Notes: generated by a model not told the origin, from the letters alone. Counted from the stretch's first letter, positions 11,546-22,513 are shown. The stretch is DNA of 64,000 nucleotides from Isoetes taiwanensis (GCA_021234155.1 JAJEKV010000066.1:6110800-6174799), one strand, 5' to 3'. A program made the numbers and translations.

Positions 11546-12230
11546 CGCCCGGTGGCCATGGCCGACCTCGATTGGGGCGATCTTGAGTCAACACTACTGT
11601 TGAGGAGGAGGCTCCCGAATATATTCACGGTCGTCTCATATCCTTGCGGCTATAGAAGCCGGCAATCTTTGAAAGTCGACTTCTTTGTCATTTCCACTAT
11701 AGGCCAAGTAGGCCGTAAGCCTTTTGTAATTCTTATGGATCACGGGGGAGTACACACAATTTTGCTTCTCCTAGAATGGCCCGTATTGCGGCTTGAAACC
11801 ACGAGGTCCCGAGGAGGCCTGTCACTTTAGCCGATGGTAAGGTCGGACATACTCATGGCCGTCGCATCAATCTCAAGATCACGGTTGCCGGTGCACCGGT
11901 TGCTTTGGGTGCGAGTTAATGGATATTGGCAAATCGACCTCATTGTTGGTATGGAATTCTTGGCATCTACAAAGGCCAACATAGACTGCGGGAAACGGGA
12001 AGTTACCTTCAACGCAGCCAATGGAGCCCGCGTGACTATAAAAGGTGAACCATTCAATCCTATTATGCAGTCCATCTCCATCAGGCAGTTAGATAAAGCT
12101 ATACGCAAAGAAAAGCTCCTCTGTGTCATTACACTTGCCTCCATTGAGTCAGATGCTAAACAGAAGCAAGTAATCGATACATTGCGGAGGGATTGCTAAT
12201 CTTCTCAGAAATTTGGCAATCTTTTTCCGG
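11545..12230 (+). pseudogene. Chromovirus 1 protease region
   Basis: Retropepsin-like segment. ILMDHGGVHTILL near 11730-11770 stands where the LIDSGATHNFI active site belongs, with the catalytic Asp kept but SG altered. The later part, 11834-12199, has GMEFLASTKANIDCGKREVTF, the usual GMDWL..H.A.IDC.....F strand at the end of a Ty3 protease. Several frame changes make it inactive. Confidence 0.72.
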
Positions 12231-12369
12231 ATGAGATCGAAGCTTCCTCCTTTTAGAGGGGTAGAATCTTGAGATAGCTTTAGAGCCGGTACTAAGCCTA
12301 CCGGCAAGGCCCGTCTTGTATGAGTCCCCGAGTTGGCGAGCTTAAGAAGCAACCGGGGAGTTACTAAAC

Positions 12370-13560
12370 CTAGGTTTCATTCGACCTAGTGTTTCGCCTT
12401 TTGGCGCTCCTATTCTTTTTGTTAAGAAAAAGGATGGCTCCTTGAGAATGTGTATTGATTATCGGCAACTCAACAAGCATACCATCAAAAATCGCTACGC
12501 TTTGCCTAGAGCAGATGATCTAATGGACCAGTTGCAAGGGGCCAAATATTTTTCAAAGATTGATCTACGCTCCGGATACTATCAAATAAGGATTAAAGAG
12601 GAGGATATCCATAAATCTGCTTTTCGCACTAGATATGGGCATTATGAGTTTACTGTTATGCCTTTTGGATTAACTAATGCCCCCGCAACTTTCATGCGAT
12701 TGATGAATGATGTCTTCCGACAATACTTGGATGATTTTGTTGTTATTTTCTTCGACGACATTCTCATCTACAGTAAGACTCTGGAGGAGCATGAGAAACA
12801 TCTAAGATTGGCCCTACAAAAGCTAAGACGTCATCAGCTCTTTGCCAAGTTCTCTAAGTGCAAGTTTGCCACTCCGAAGGTCGATTATTTGGGCCATGTT
12901 ATTTCTGCAGAGGGAATTACTCTGATCCCGGCAAAGATAGAAGCGATAAGGGGGTGGCCTATTCAGGGTAATGTTTAGAGGTCCGAAGTTTCTTGGGGTT
13001 AGCAGGATATTATCGGAAATTTGTAAAGGATTTTGCAAAGATTGCAGCACCTCTTACAAATCTTACAAAGCACGAGAAGGTAAAGGATTGGATGGAGCAC
13101 TGGAAGGCAAAGGTTCAGGGAAGTTTCCAGCAGCTTAAAGATGCCTTAACGTCAACACCAGTTCTCACATTACCCGATCCTGAGAAGGATAAACTAGTGG
13201 CAACGGATGCCAGTAAAATTGCCACCGATGGAGTCCTAATGCAGGAGGGGAGGGTTATTGCCTATGATTCTAAGAAAATGAACGAGACGGAGCAGCGATA
13301 CCCTACCCATGATCAGGAATTGTTAGCCATTGTCCGTGCCCTGCGGATATGGAGACACTATCTTCTTGGTAGAAGATTCCAGTTAGATACGGATCATCAA
13401 AGCCTCCGTTATTTATCCACCCAACCGAATCTTAACCTCCGTCAGAGGAGATGGATGGAATTCTTGGAGGAGTATGATTTTGAGATTATGTATAAACACG
13501 GAAAGCACAATGTGGTTCTTGGATGCGTTGTCCGCCATCCCTTGGTAACCCGAACCCATT
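12370..13560 (+). pseudogene. pol: Chromovirus 1 reverse transcriptase and RNase H
   Basis: RT begins near 12378 ([17 protein letters not shown]) and runs to a stop at 12976-12978. Clear motifs are [35 protein letters not shown] and the catalytic [10 protein letters not shown], then [10 protein letters not shown]. RNase H follows from 12993 (GLAGYYRKFVKDF) with VATDASKIATDGVLMQEG, ETEQRYPTHDQELLAIV and TDHQSLRYL. One frameshift near 12978 separates the two domains and another near 13530 ends the RNase H frame. The catalytic aspartates are present. Confidence 0.92.
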
Positions 13561-13779
13561 GTAATGCAATTTCTACACTCACCGGTGAGTTTGGGAAGCG
13601 AGATAGAAACGGACCTTGGCCCGCATTCGAGTTTCCGTGATTTTTGGGATAGTTTGGCTAAGAAGCTCGCCTGAGATAAGGAGCGGGGGGAAGCCTTTTC
13701 GTTCATTATAAGAAAGAGGGCAACTTGTTATATTACAAAGATAAGTTGTGTGTACACGAGACTTGAGTCGTAAGCTAAT

Positions 13780-15134
13780 TCTCCACGACACGCTGCATGA
13801 CCCTATAGCCGGGACATGCGGGTTTTATGAAGACCTACTTTAAGATTAAGCTCCGGCTATTTACGTCCTTCGATGAAAAAGGACATTGCCCGGTACATTA
13901 AGCGATTAATCGGTGTGTCGACAAACCAAAGCTGGCGATTCACGGGTTCGAGGACGAGTTGCAACCTCTCGATGTGCCCAGCTAAATGGGAAGTGATAAC
14001 CATGGATTTCATTGTGGGCCTTCCACGTACTCTCGAAGTGGATATGATGCGTTAATGGTAGTGGTCGACAAATTGTCGAAAATGGCTCATTTCTTGCCAT
14101 GTCGATACCACCGTCTGACCTTCGATCTTTGCTCGCTATTTGCCAAGGAGATCTTGATTACACGGAATGCCACGGGTTATTGTATCAAGCCGGGGGATCC
14201 CAAATTAAGTAAGTGCATTACGGAAAGATTTCTTTGCCACCATCGGACCAAGCTTGCTATGAGTGCGGCATATCATCCTCAAATAGATGGTCAGACACAG
14301 CCTACCAATCACATTATAGAGGATATGCTCCGAAGTTATGTGTGGAGTAAGCAATCACAATGGGCTGACTATGTTTATCTGGTCGAGTTTGCCTACAACA
14401 GCATGAAACAGGAGTCTTCCAGAATGTCTCCCTTTATGATAGATTATGGTTATCAATGTCTTACTCCAGACACATGGCATAACCCCGTTTCTAAAGTGGA
14501 GGTTTCTCAACAACTCCTCCTGGAGATGCAGGCTCTGGTCGAAGAAGTTCGGGGTTACTTATTAGCTGCACGCAATCGTCAGAAGAGTGTAGCCGATAAG
14601 CACAGGACCCCACGCGTTTTCCAGGTGGACGAATCAGTTTGGCTTAAGATTAAGGTAAAACAAGCCAAGCTTAAGATTGGCAACTGCAAGAAGTTGGCAC
14701 CCAGATGGGCTGGGCCGTTCAAAATTATTGAGCGTGTTGGAGAGCAGGCATACCGCTTGGATTTGCCGCCCCGCTTGAAGATCCACAAGGTCTTTCACGT
14801 GAGTCTTCTGAAACAACACACCCCTGATCCAGAGGAGGTTTTGGATACCCCAACCCTCCTGGAAATGACAGAGGAGCAGCTGGAGATAGTGCCTGAGGCT
14901 CTTCTTGATCGGACTTATAAACAAACCAGAAGGACTCAAATGTTGCAATACTTGGTTAAGTGGAAGCACTTACCAGTTGAGGATGCTACATGGGTGATGA
15001 AGATAGACCTTGAGAAGCACTATCCGGACTTCATGCGGGAATCTCAAGGCCGCACCATCAACGATGCTATCAACCCCGCAGCCGGCGGTAAGCTTGGAAG
15101 CTTGATTGCCAAGAGTAGCGCTCTAGAGGGGTAG
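13780..15134 (+). CDS. pol: Chromovirus 1 integrase with chromodomain
   Basis: The zinc-binding N-terminal part (13780-13985) is decayed. An intact 382-codon frame runs from 13986 to 15134. It holds the catalytic core (VVVDKLSKMAHFLPC, MSAAYHPQIDGQTQ, IIEDMLRSYV with the last catalytic Glu), the SH3-like/GPY part (LAPRWAGPFKIIERVGEQAY, then HKVFHVSLLK) and a C-terminal chromodomain at 14882-15040 (MLQYLVKWKHLPVEDATW). The middle catalytic Asp region is altered (KPGDPKLSKCITERF). The chromodomain identifies the chromovirus lineage and would direct integration to marked chromatin. Confidence 0.92.
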
Positions 15135-15707
15135 ATGCATCGTAAATAATAATAGTTACCGATGATGAGATCACCTTTGTGTTCTCTAGGATGTGGTGTA
15201 CTGTCAATGTTGACCTGACCACGACTTGCTTGGAGAGCATATAGGTAATAGGCTGCGTTCATCTCGGCTATAATGGGAACTTGACCATTCCCTATGCTGC
15301 AATGAATTGCAAACCATAGACATGATAGGTTCCCTGGTAAATAGGATTTTCTTTTCGCTATTATAGGGGGTGGTCCCTTCAACCACAATCTAATTATATA
15401 TACTGATATACTGACATGTGCAGGCCAGTGAGCAGTACGTGACCTGCCCATGTTAGAGGGTTGCTGATGGCCCGACTTCTTCAGTTTTATTTTGTCTACA
15501 CGTCTTGTTTTGTTATTACTCTGATGTTGATATTGGACTTCGGTCCTTCAACATTTTGATTATGATAATCATGTGAAATGCACCTCGGTACTGTTTTAAA
15601 CTTTAAAGTTTTAATATATTACCTTCCGGAATAAGGAATTACCTTCCTTCATGATGTCATGTCCTATATTTGTATCTAACCCTAATGCTGAGGACATCAT
15701 AAATTCT
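15135..15707 (+). other. Non-coding 3' internal region of chromovirus 1
   Basis: Between the integrase stop and the polypurine tract there is about 570 bp of AT-rich sequence without a recognisable gene, as expected for the 3' untranslated part of the element. Confidence 0.6.
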
Positions 15708-15720
15708 AAGAAGGGGAGAA
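15708..15720 (+). other. Polypurine tract of chromovirus 1
   Basis: AAGAAGGGGAGAA immediately before the TGTGAC start of the right LTR; the normal plus-strand priming site. Confidence 0.85.
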
Positions 15721-17338
15721 TGTGACGTTCCAAGTATTTATACGGTATACGTATAAATATATTGACACGTCACCCAGTATAGATACGCCACCATGGGGTA
15801 TGGTAACCTAGGGGGTTGACCTAAAGGGGATTAAATTAGCTATCATTAAGGATAATAAACTATAATTAAGGAATTAATATTTAAGAGGGATAATTAAGCT
15901 AATTATGGTTTGGGAAAGCGCCACCTGGCCAAACTCGATTGGCCAGCATGGTGAATACTAATTGGATCCATTAAGGTAGATCACCACCCCCATATCAACC
16001 ATAATCGACCCAGCAGAGCGCCCAAGGAGCAGTTGAGCGCCCAAAGACTGTTGCTGACTTCCCCAAATCGCTGAACACCCACTAGCTGTCGCTGCCACCC
16101 TAGTTACAGCAATATGGAAGCACCCCACGATAATGGTTCCAGCCGAAACACGGGTTAGTAGTAGTTTAGCTTGTGAATTGTAGGATAGTACTTCAGTACT
16201 CTTTTCTGATTGCCTTTGTTGAGATTAACCCTTCTGTGGTAAGTAGGATTACATTTCAATTATGAATGGTGCTCTGTTAAGGAATGATCGATGTATTTAT
16301 GAAGTATTTCGGTAGCTTCCATTAAACAGGGGTTTAAAGAGGGGGAGGGGGTAGAGACCTCTGAGCTCATGTATGATAGTATGTTCCTAGATAGGGCCCT
16401 GTAATATTCCCATTAGATGCGGCCTGTGTACAAGAGACCACCGGGTCGTAGACGCTATGGTCTGGCTTAGCACCAGAGAAGGGACGCAGTGGTGAAGTGG
16501 GGGTGGGGTCTTGCACGAACATAAAAGGCTCCTGAGACTCCTACAGTGGGCTAGGCCTGATAGCCGGTCACGTAGAGGGCCGGGTATGGGTCTGACACTC
16601 CCTGGGTGTAGAGGTGTGATCCGTATGGAGCATCTTGCACTTTGAGTAGATTTAGGGTGAGTACGTTGGGTACAGATGCGGGGGTCGCTGATGCGGCACG
16701 TATTCTCTAGCTCATCCATGGAACCACTGTGATTCTGGAAGGGGACGCTTCCCTGACCTGCCTCATCGGACCGGGGCGTCATGAACCCTGGAGTAGGCTC
16801 AAAGGGTGATACCTTGAGTTTGCGTCTCCGGAAGGCTATAGCGAAGCCATAGCGTGGATCGACCCATCTGCAAAGTGTACACAGGAGAGGCGGATGGAGT
16901 GGACAACCCTAGCCGATGTTCTATGCCAGCCAACGCCAGGTTATACCTCTGTCTGCTGATCTCTTGAGACCGAGCCGTCAGTCCATCCTCACCGGAGTCA
17001 GAACCGGGGTAGAACCTGGGGTTTGGGGTGTTTCTTAGGTTTAGATGCATATTCTTTGCCGTTGGTATTTGGATGGATGCGCCACCCTTCGTGGTGGTTA
17101 TTTATATATTATATATATATTTTATGCTGTGTGCTAACCTTGTATTCATGCTTCCGCGACGTAGGAGCCCATCGAAGGCGTGGGCCGAATGACACCTCCG
17201 TGTCCTTCACCCGAGCATCTCTACGTAGATGGCCCGGGTCAGACGGAGGGCCCTACTCATGGCAAGATGGTTGCCATGGGAGGGGAAAGTCCCCGTATGT
17301 ATACGGCCGGGGGTCGTATATATTCAGGGAGCGTCACA
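15721..17338 (+). repeat. 3' LTR of chromovirus 1
   Basis: 1618-bp direct repeat of 4180-5801, from TGTGAC to GTCACA, followed by the CCCCT target duplication at 17339-17343. Confidence 0.95.
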
Positions 17339-18101
17339 CCCCTTGTGTCCCAAGGTTACCAAGAAGGGAGGGGAGCTATCGTCTGTCTTAAATGGGACCA
17401 CCCCAAATCCAAGCTTTTGCTTCAGAAGCATCATAGCTCGTTCAGGAAAGGGGGCGGTTTTGACGTTACGCTTTAGCTCTGTGTTGATGTAGGGTTGACA
17501 TAGCCGGTTCAACTCGCGCAACCTTCTCCTTATAATAATCAAAATCATGGCATGCATTGGATGCAACATTGCAAAACTCTGTGATGCCTTCTTCGCACGC
17601 CATCTCTTTAGGACTGTGGCATAATCCTTTGCGTCCTGCATTTTTGAACTCCTAGTCTTTCTTAGCAGGATTGTCCCATCTAGGATTTTTCTCTGTAGGT
17701 CAAGCGTTTCTTTGTCCGTCAGGCCCTGTATCCTTTTCATGAACTGCTTGTCGAACAACTTTGGGTCCGACCTAGTTGGCAATTCTCCATTGCTGTCCTT
17801 AAGCTTGCCTCTTGTCCAGAGAGCCCATATCTCTGTCCATTTTACCCAGACCATCTCACTGTAGAGAATGAGGTCATACTGGTCAGATAGAGATTCCCTG
17901 CCCTTTCTTGGTGTTCTTTTCTTTTTCTCATCTTCATCATCCCCCTCATCATCTTCCTGGCCTTCCAGAAGAACATATCTGCAGAGTTTCTTGAAGATCT
18001 TCCACTTATCCGAGGGAGCCCTGTTTCCTTTAGGCCGCTGAGGACAACCCAATGCTTTCCATTTCTTAGAAGCGTGTATGATCACGGGTCGGGGATACAG
18101 G
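17339..18101 (-). pseudogene. Middle exon of ParB-like minus-strand gene
   Basis: The exon begins at a splice acceptor (minus strand TTGATTGCAG, exon base 18101) and is open without a stop down to the chromovirus target site, about 250 codons. It starts YPRPVIIHASKKWKALG, has an acidic run (EGQEDDEGDDEDEKKK) and then a long helical, Lys/Leu-rich part (KETLDLQRKILDGTILLRKT). No catalytic motif is seen. The intact frame and the exact in-frame continuation at 4179 show that the chromovirus cut a single coding exon. Function unknown. Confidence 0.6.
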
Positions 18102-18782
18102 CTGCAATCAATAAATGGAACTATGTCAGAGCATGGAAGGAGTACATCCACAGGGTTTCTCGACTCGCGAGTCGAGAATACCCACAGGAGAAGAGAAAAT
18201 AGAGGAAGCCATATAGAGTCTTTCTCGACTCGCGAGTCGAGAAGGCCAGAATGAAAATATCGCGCATTCTCAAATCTTGCTTTCACGCCTCTTTGAACGA
18301 TATAACTTAGAATGTAAACTAAGCTACATTGCCCAAAGAGGCGGGGAAAGAAAGATTGGGAAGGCTCGATGCTTTTACTCATCAACCATTGATCTCTAAT
18401 GAACCCTTTCATGCTTGTTTTCTGTTTTTCTCTGGATATGAGTCGAGAATATCCAGACAAAAATAGAAAACAGCTATACAGAGACCCGCTGCGGATGGAC
18501 GACTTTCTCGACTCCCGAGTTGAGAAAGCCCGTGCATCCTCTTTTTTCCTTCTTTCTCTGGCTTTCTCAACTCGCGAGTTGAGAAAGCCCCTGCATTCTC
18601 TATTTTCCTTCTTTCTCTGGCTTTCTCGACTTGCGAGCCGAGAAAGCCCCCGAATCCTCTGTTTTCTGTCTTTCTTGACTCGCGAGTTGAGAAAGCCCAG
18701 AGGAAAATAGAAAAAAGAGGATTAGGGGGCTTTCTCGACTCGCGAGTCGAGAATCCTCCTGGAGCAGGGACAGTAAATTACC
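18102..18782 (-). repeat. Intron filled with CTCGACTCGCGAGTCGAG palindromes
   Basis: 681-bp intron of the minus-strand gene (donor after ATAAG at 18783, acceptor at 18102). It holds at least seven palindromes with the core CTCGACTCGCGAGTCGAG or close variants, at 18158-18177, 18222-18243, 18503-18528, 18560-18589, 18619-18648, 18670-18695 and 18730-18753. An eighth, core-deleted inverted repeat lies at 18415-18474. Between 18503 and 18700 the palindromes are embedded in about 60-bp direct repeats with pyrimidine-rich linkers. The copy at 18560-18589 is a perfect 30-base palindrome. Confidence 0.85.
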
Positions 18783-20611
18783 TTATGTAGCTGGCACTTA
18801 CTGCTATTGTATTCTGACAGTGGCTAATGATGGCGAGCTCTGTTGGTGGCGTGTCCGCTAAGAGAACTCTACACTCTCGTTTGGAATATCGATCCTTGAT
18901 TCTTTGTGGGACTTCTGGTCCTTTTCTATCTGCAATACTTGTGTTGCCCTCACTGAATGCTGACCGTTCACAACCCAGAACCTCATATCTTTTCCCTTCA
19001 GGTCTTCCTCGGTGCTCCACCTGAACAACTCACCAGTAGCTCTGGCTGAATGGTATGACATCCGCAGGCATTGGATCAGCAACGGGATGACGCACCATGA
19101 GGTTCAGAATCTCTAGCATGTGAGCTGGATTAAATTCCCTGTGGTTGAACATGACCGCATCGCCAGTGCAAACCTTTAACCGTCTATGTCCAGCAGCAAC
19201 TTGTGGCCAATTCCCAATGGATAATATTGAGCCAGCCGCTCCATCTTTTGGGCCCCTCTCTGTGATTTTCTTATTTGGTCATCTGGATCCAAGAATTGAG
19301 AATCAACCATTTCATCCTCTTCATCTACATCTGAATCCTCTCGAGTACTTTCTGCTTCCACACTTGCAGTCCTCTCTAGAGTTTTCTCTTTCTGAACTAC
19401 ATCCTTAGTAACTGTAAAATGCTTTAATGTCTTCAGCACGTTGGATGTGAAGTTCCCGGTGTTGAAAAGCCTCTCTGTCACCCTGGAAATCTCCATTCCG
19501 AGCTCCCTTGATGTGAGGGTTCCGGCCTCCTTCATCCCTTCCAAATCCTTCCAGCCAAGATTCTGGCAATTTAAAGGCGACGACCTTTTGTCAGTCCCCT
19601 TGGCCTTGCTCATTGAAGTGGAAGAATAATTGGAGACAGATAATTTCTTGGTGTGATAGAATTTACCCTTCAAGCAATCTTCCATATACAATGTAAGATG
19701 TTTGGAATCTGGGGCAGCAACGGAGAGGACCACACCGACCTTTTGTACTTGTCGCCGGAACTCTTTTTATCCCTCTGCCAAAGGAACAGATCTTTCTCCT
19801 TCCCACAAGATGTGACTTCGACATACCACCAGCAATCTGCAGGTGTCTTGTAACGGGCCCATGGTAGACCGCTCGAGTATTCGATCCTTGAATGTGCCTG
19901 TGGGGCGTTCCCGAGACACCGGCATAAATGGGTAGAAGCGACTACTCATAAACGTCTAGACGGTTTTGTCTAGTTGGTTAAGGGCATGTCGGTTAGGAAC
20001 GTCACAATTGGTATCAGAGCAGGTCTCGAGTTTGAGTCTCCATGGGTGCCTATATGCATGGGTAATTTGCGAAGACTTAGTAATCATTGTGACATGGTAT
20101 AGCCTTGGATGCTCGAGGACGAGCATTAGTGGGAGAGACTGTAACGGGCCCATGGTAGACCGCTCGAGTATTCGATCCTTGAATGTGCCTGTGGGGCGTT
20201 CCCGAGACACCGGCATAAATGGGTAGAAACGACTACTCATAAACGTCTAGACGGTTTTGCCCAGTTGGTTAAGAGCATGTCGGTTAGGAATGTTACATGT
20301 TTCCAGTAGCTCTGTCTCCAATCCTTCAATAACGAAGAATGGAGTTCTACCAGTGATCACTAGCGTCTCTGTCGTAAATGCTGCAAGACAAAAAGATGAA
20401 TCAGAGAAGGTGGATGAATCGAATCAGAAAAGGTGGATGAATTGAGAGCTTACCTGGCGTCATCATTCTTTTCTTCGTTCCACTAGAACCAGCATCCGCT
20501 CCAGCACCCCGCTTCTTCGTTAGGCTCGTCATGTCAGAACGCCGGCGCCGTCTCTTGTTGCTCGAATTCCCTTCTAAACTGAGTCTCTTCCGGGTCTTTG
20601 AGATTTTGGGA
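18783..20611 (-). pseudogene. 5' part of a gene with a ParB/sulfiredoxin-like region
   Basis: Two minus-strand exons: 20454-20611 (acceptor at 20612, donor GTAAGC) and 20380 down to 18783, with a 73-bp intron between them. Exon 1 is basic with a likely nuclear signal (SNKRRRRRSDM). Exon 2 holds a Ser/Glu-rich linker, then VMFNHREFNPAHMLEILNLM, then FWVVNGQHSVRATQVLQ and finally CRVLLADTPPTELAIISH. The succession parameter strand, helix, (G/N)G.H/R box, helix, strand and D..ELA helix follows the ParB N-terminal/sulfiredoxin fold; the NGQHS box stands where GxHR is expected. Single-base shifts near 19715, 19180, 19030 and 18870 and a TRIM insertion at 19849 show decay. Domain call is by motif order only. 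Further 5' exons may lie above 20.61 kb. Confidence 0.5.
19849..20297 (+). mobile_element. TRIM retrotransposon, 449 bp, complete
   Basis: Two 158-bp LTRs (19849-20006 and 20140-20297) starting TGTAAC and ending TCACA or TTACA, with only a few differences. A perfect PBS TGGTATCAGAGC lies at 20009-20020 and a purine tract AGTGGGAGAGAC at 20128-20139. Target duplication TGTCT (19844-19848) and TGTTT (20298-20302) differs at one base. No coding capacity. It interrupts an exon of the ParB-like gene. Confidence 0.93.
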
Positions 20612-21039
20612 CTGCACGTAAAAAAAAGATGTCGGCATGTTCTTAAATTTGAAATTAAGGACATACAATTATTCAAGGCAAAAAAGCGGGCTAAGGGTAC
20701 AGCACAGCCAACTTTAGCCCGCCCAAACACTAATCGAAATTGATCATTTCCAGGGACTAAGTGTATCGAGCGCAGTGGAGATTATTGGGCGTATAGTTTT
20801 ATTGGATCTTGGCAGCCGGAGGCCGAGAGAGATTCTGAACGAGATCCCGGATGGCGCCACGACGCTGTAAGCTCCTAACAGCAGTTTAATCTGTGTCTCG
20901 TTCTAACTGCGTGTCTTATTTAAACTAGTTGATCTGATCGATGTGCGTGGGGCGAAGGTAGCAGCCGGATATGAGCTGGAGGACATGGGCACTCTTCACT
21001 GCAGCGCCATGGAGAAGGGATACACAAGAATCGCTTTGA
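20612..21039. other. Upstream flank of the ParB-like gene; no gene assigned
   Basis: Contains the 3' splice acceptor of the basic exon (minus-strand ACGTGCAG at 20612-20619) and probably the 5' end of the gene, but no earlier exon can be drawn with confidence. Confidence 0.35.
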
Positions 21040-21389
21040 GTCAAGTTTTTGATGCAGATACTTTGTTACAAGCTGCTAGAGTGGCTATGCCCCATCAGCT
21101 TTCCACACTGTGTATAACATTTGGCAGGACTATGTAGTACTCCCATTGCTGCCACAGTGTATCTCTACATTATTATCTAGGACTGACGGCTTATGCCGAT
21201 GCTGGACCATCAACTACAGTGGTTATGCCTCGTTAGCATTTCGCTTGACAGTGTGGTTCTACTACCGGTGCACAAGCTAACCAAACTAACAATCGACAGG
21301 ACTGTATGGTATTCCCATCGGTGCTACAACATATTTTTACACTATTAATAAACATCCAGGACTGAGTGATTTATATCGACGCTGGATAC
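21040..21389. repeat. 172-bp tandem repeat, left part
   Basis: Units starting CAGGACTATGTAGTACTCCC (21125) and CAGGACTGTATGGTATTCCC (21297) are about 172 bp apart and alignable (TTATGCC.ATGCTGGA against TTATATCGACGCTGGA). A more diverged unit precedes them. The last unit is cut by chromovirus 2 and resumes at 27745. Confidence 0.7.
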
Positions 21390-22500
21390 TGTTACAGGTG
21401 CTCCCAAGGGCATAGCCGGAATCGGGCCCTTGATGGATGTCCATGAGCACGGGGGTACTATTGGTCGCGATTGCCGGGCAGTTGTGATTTAATGGGCCGT
21501 GTTGACTATAATCAGTCTATGGTGACGGGGTGCGGGGTAAATGGTAATAATGCCTAAGCAACAGGTAATGGGTTGCTAGGCGGGGCACTAATATCATTAA
21601 GTGTTAGTGCGGAAAGAGCTAGCGGGGTTGTGGGCAAGAGATTCTATAGGGTTGCATGGTTAACATTAGATATTAATGTTAATGTAAGTTGTATAGGCCC
21701 TAGGGGCCAAGGTTAATAATATGTAGGATAAAAATATTAGCTATGGTTTTAATAAAACATTAAAGTGACACATGGCATCAAATGGTTGGATGGGTCTTCA
21801 AACCTGATATGTATCAGAAGGAACGAACTCATGGAAGATCCGGCCTGCCAGATCGATGGGTTAACTAAAGAGGACGGATTGGGGTCGAATCAAGGCCTCT
21901 GGCCAGTTTTTGGGCATGCAAGACTGCTAGTCAACGTAGAGATGAGGGTTATAAAACCTACAGGGGGAATTTGAGTTAAGGGGGGGACCGGATCAGAAAT
22001 ATTGAAGGCTGAATTTTGCCATAAGACTTGGCAAACTGATTCAATATTGGAGCTTGGAGTTCGGATTTGGATTCCGAAACCATTGGTGTGGCCCCAAAGC
22101 AGTTGTTGCTATAGGGTCGGATTTGCAGCCCAAAGGCTGTGCTGGTGATCCTAAGGCAGATTGCTACTGCCATAAGTGAATTGGGATCAGAGAGCTTGAT
22201 AAGCGATTCTGCTAACTGTACTGTCCGGTTGATTTAAGGATTGGCCCACAGGGCCGAAATAGCAGCATAAGGTTGGGATTAAGACCCCAGGGCAAATTGT
22301 TGCTGCCAGGGCCGGATTAGGCTTGACAGCCGGTGGATAATCTTCCAGGGAGGATTCTAGGGAAGAATCCAGATTGCATGAGAGCAGCAAACTATAAGGT
22401 CAGTGTGGGGGATCAGGGATCCAAGGTGTGGGCGGTACTGATCGGCGTAGCACATGCGGGTAGAGATTGTTCCTCTGGGAAAATTTTTTGCATTGTAACA
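21390..22500 (+). repeat. 5' LTR of chromovirus 2
   Basis: 1111-bp repeat of 26624-27744. The two differ by substitutions and by a few indels, the largest near 22111 where about 35 bp present in the right LTR are absent. Confidence 0.93.
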
Positions 22501-22501
22501 G

Positions 22502-22513
22502 TGGCATCAGAGC
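22502..22513 (+). other. Primer-binding site of chromovirus 2
   Basis: TGGCATCAGAGC, one base after the left LTR; a one-mismatch form of the tRNA-Met PBS. Confidence 0.85.

Larger units (their letters stand above)
4180..17338 (+). mobile_element. Ty3/gypsy chromovirus with extra ORFs including a histone H3 fold
   Basis: Complete LTR retrotransposon of 13,159 bp. LTRs begin TGTGAC; the right one ends GTCACA. They are flanked by a perfect 5-bp target duplication CCCCT at 4175-4179 and 17339-17343. A primer-binding site follows the left LTR and a polypurine tract precedes the right one. Order inside: several extra ORFs (about 6.6-9.9 kb), gag, protease, reverse transcriptase, RNase H, integrase with a C-terminal chromodomain. 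Protease-RT-RH-IN order and the chromodomain make it a chromovirus. The roughly 5 kb between PBS and gag is far longer than usual. Many frameshifts and LTR differences show it is an old copy. Confidence 0.95.

Noticed and set aside
18503-18753. CRISPR-like array of palindromic repeats with spacers
   Set aside because: The linkers are themselves repeats, spacing is uneven, there are no cas genes, and the locus is a plant intron.
17339-20611. Endogenous giant-virus segment
   Set aside because: Spliceosomal introns are present, and no capsid, polymerase or packaging gene is nearby.
21976-22390. Minus-strand open frames in the chromovirus 2 LTRs
   Set aside because: Present only as LTR sequence in antisense; frames differ between the LTRs and no domain is seen.
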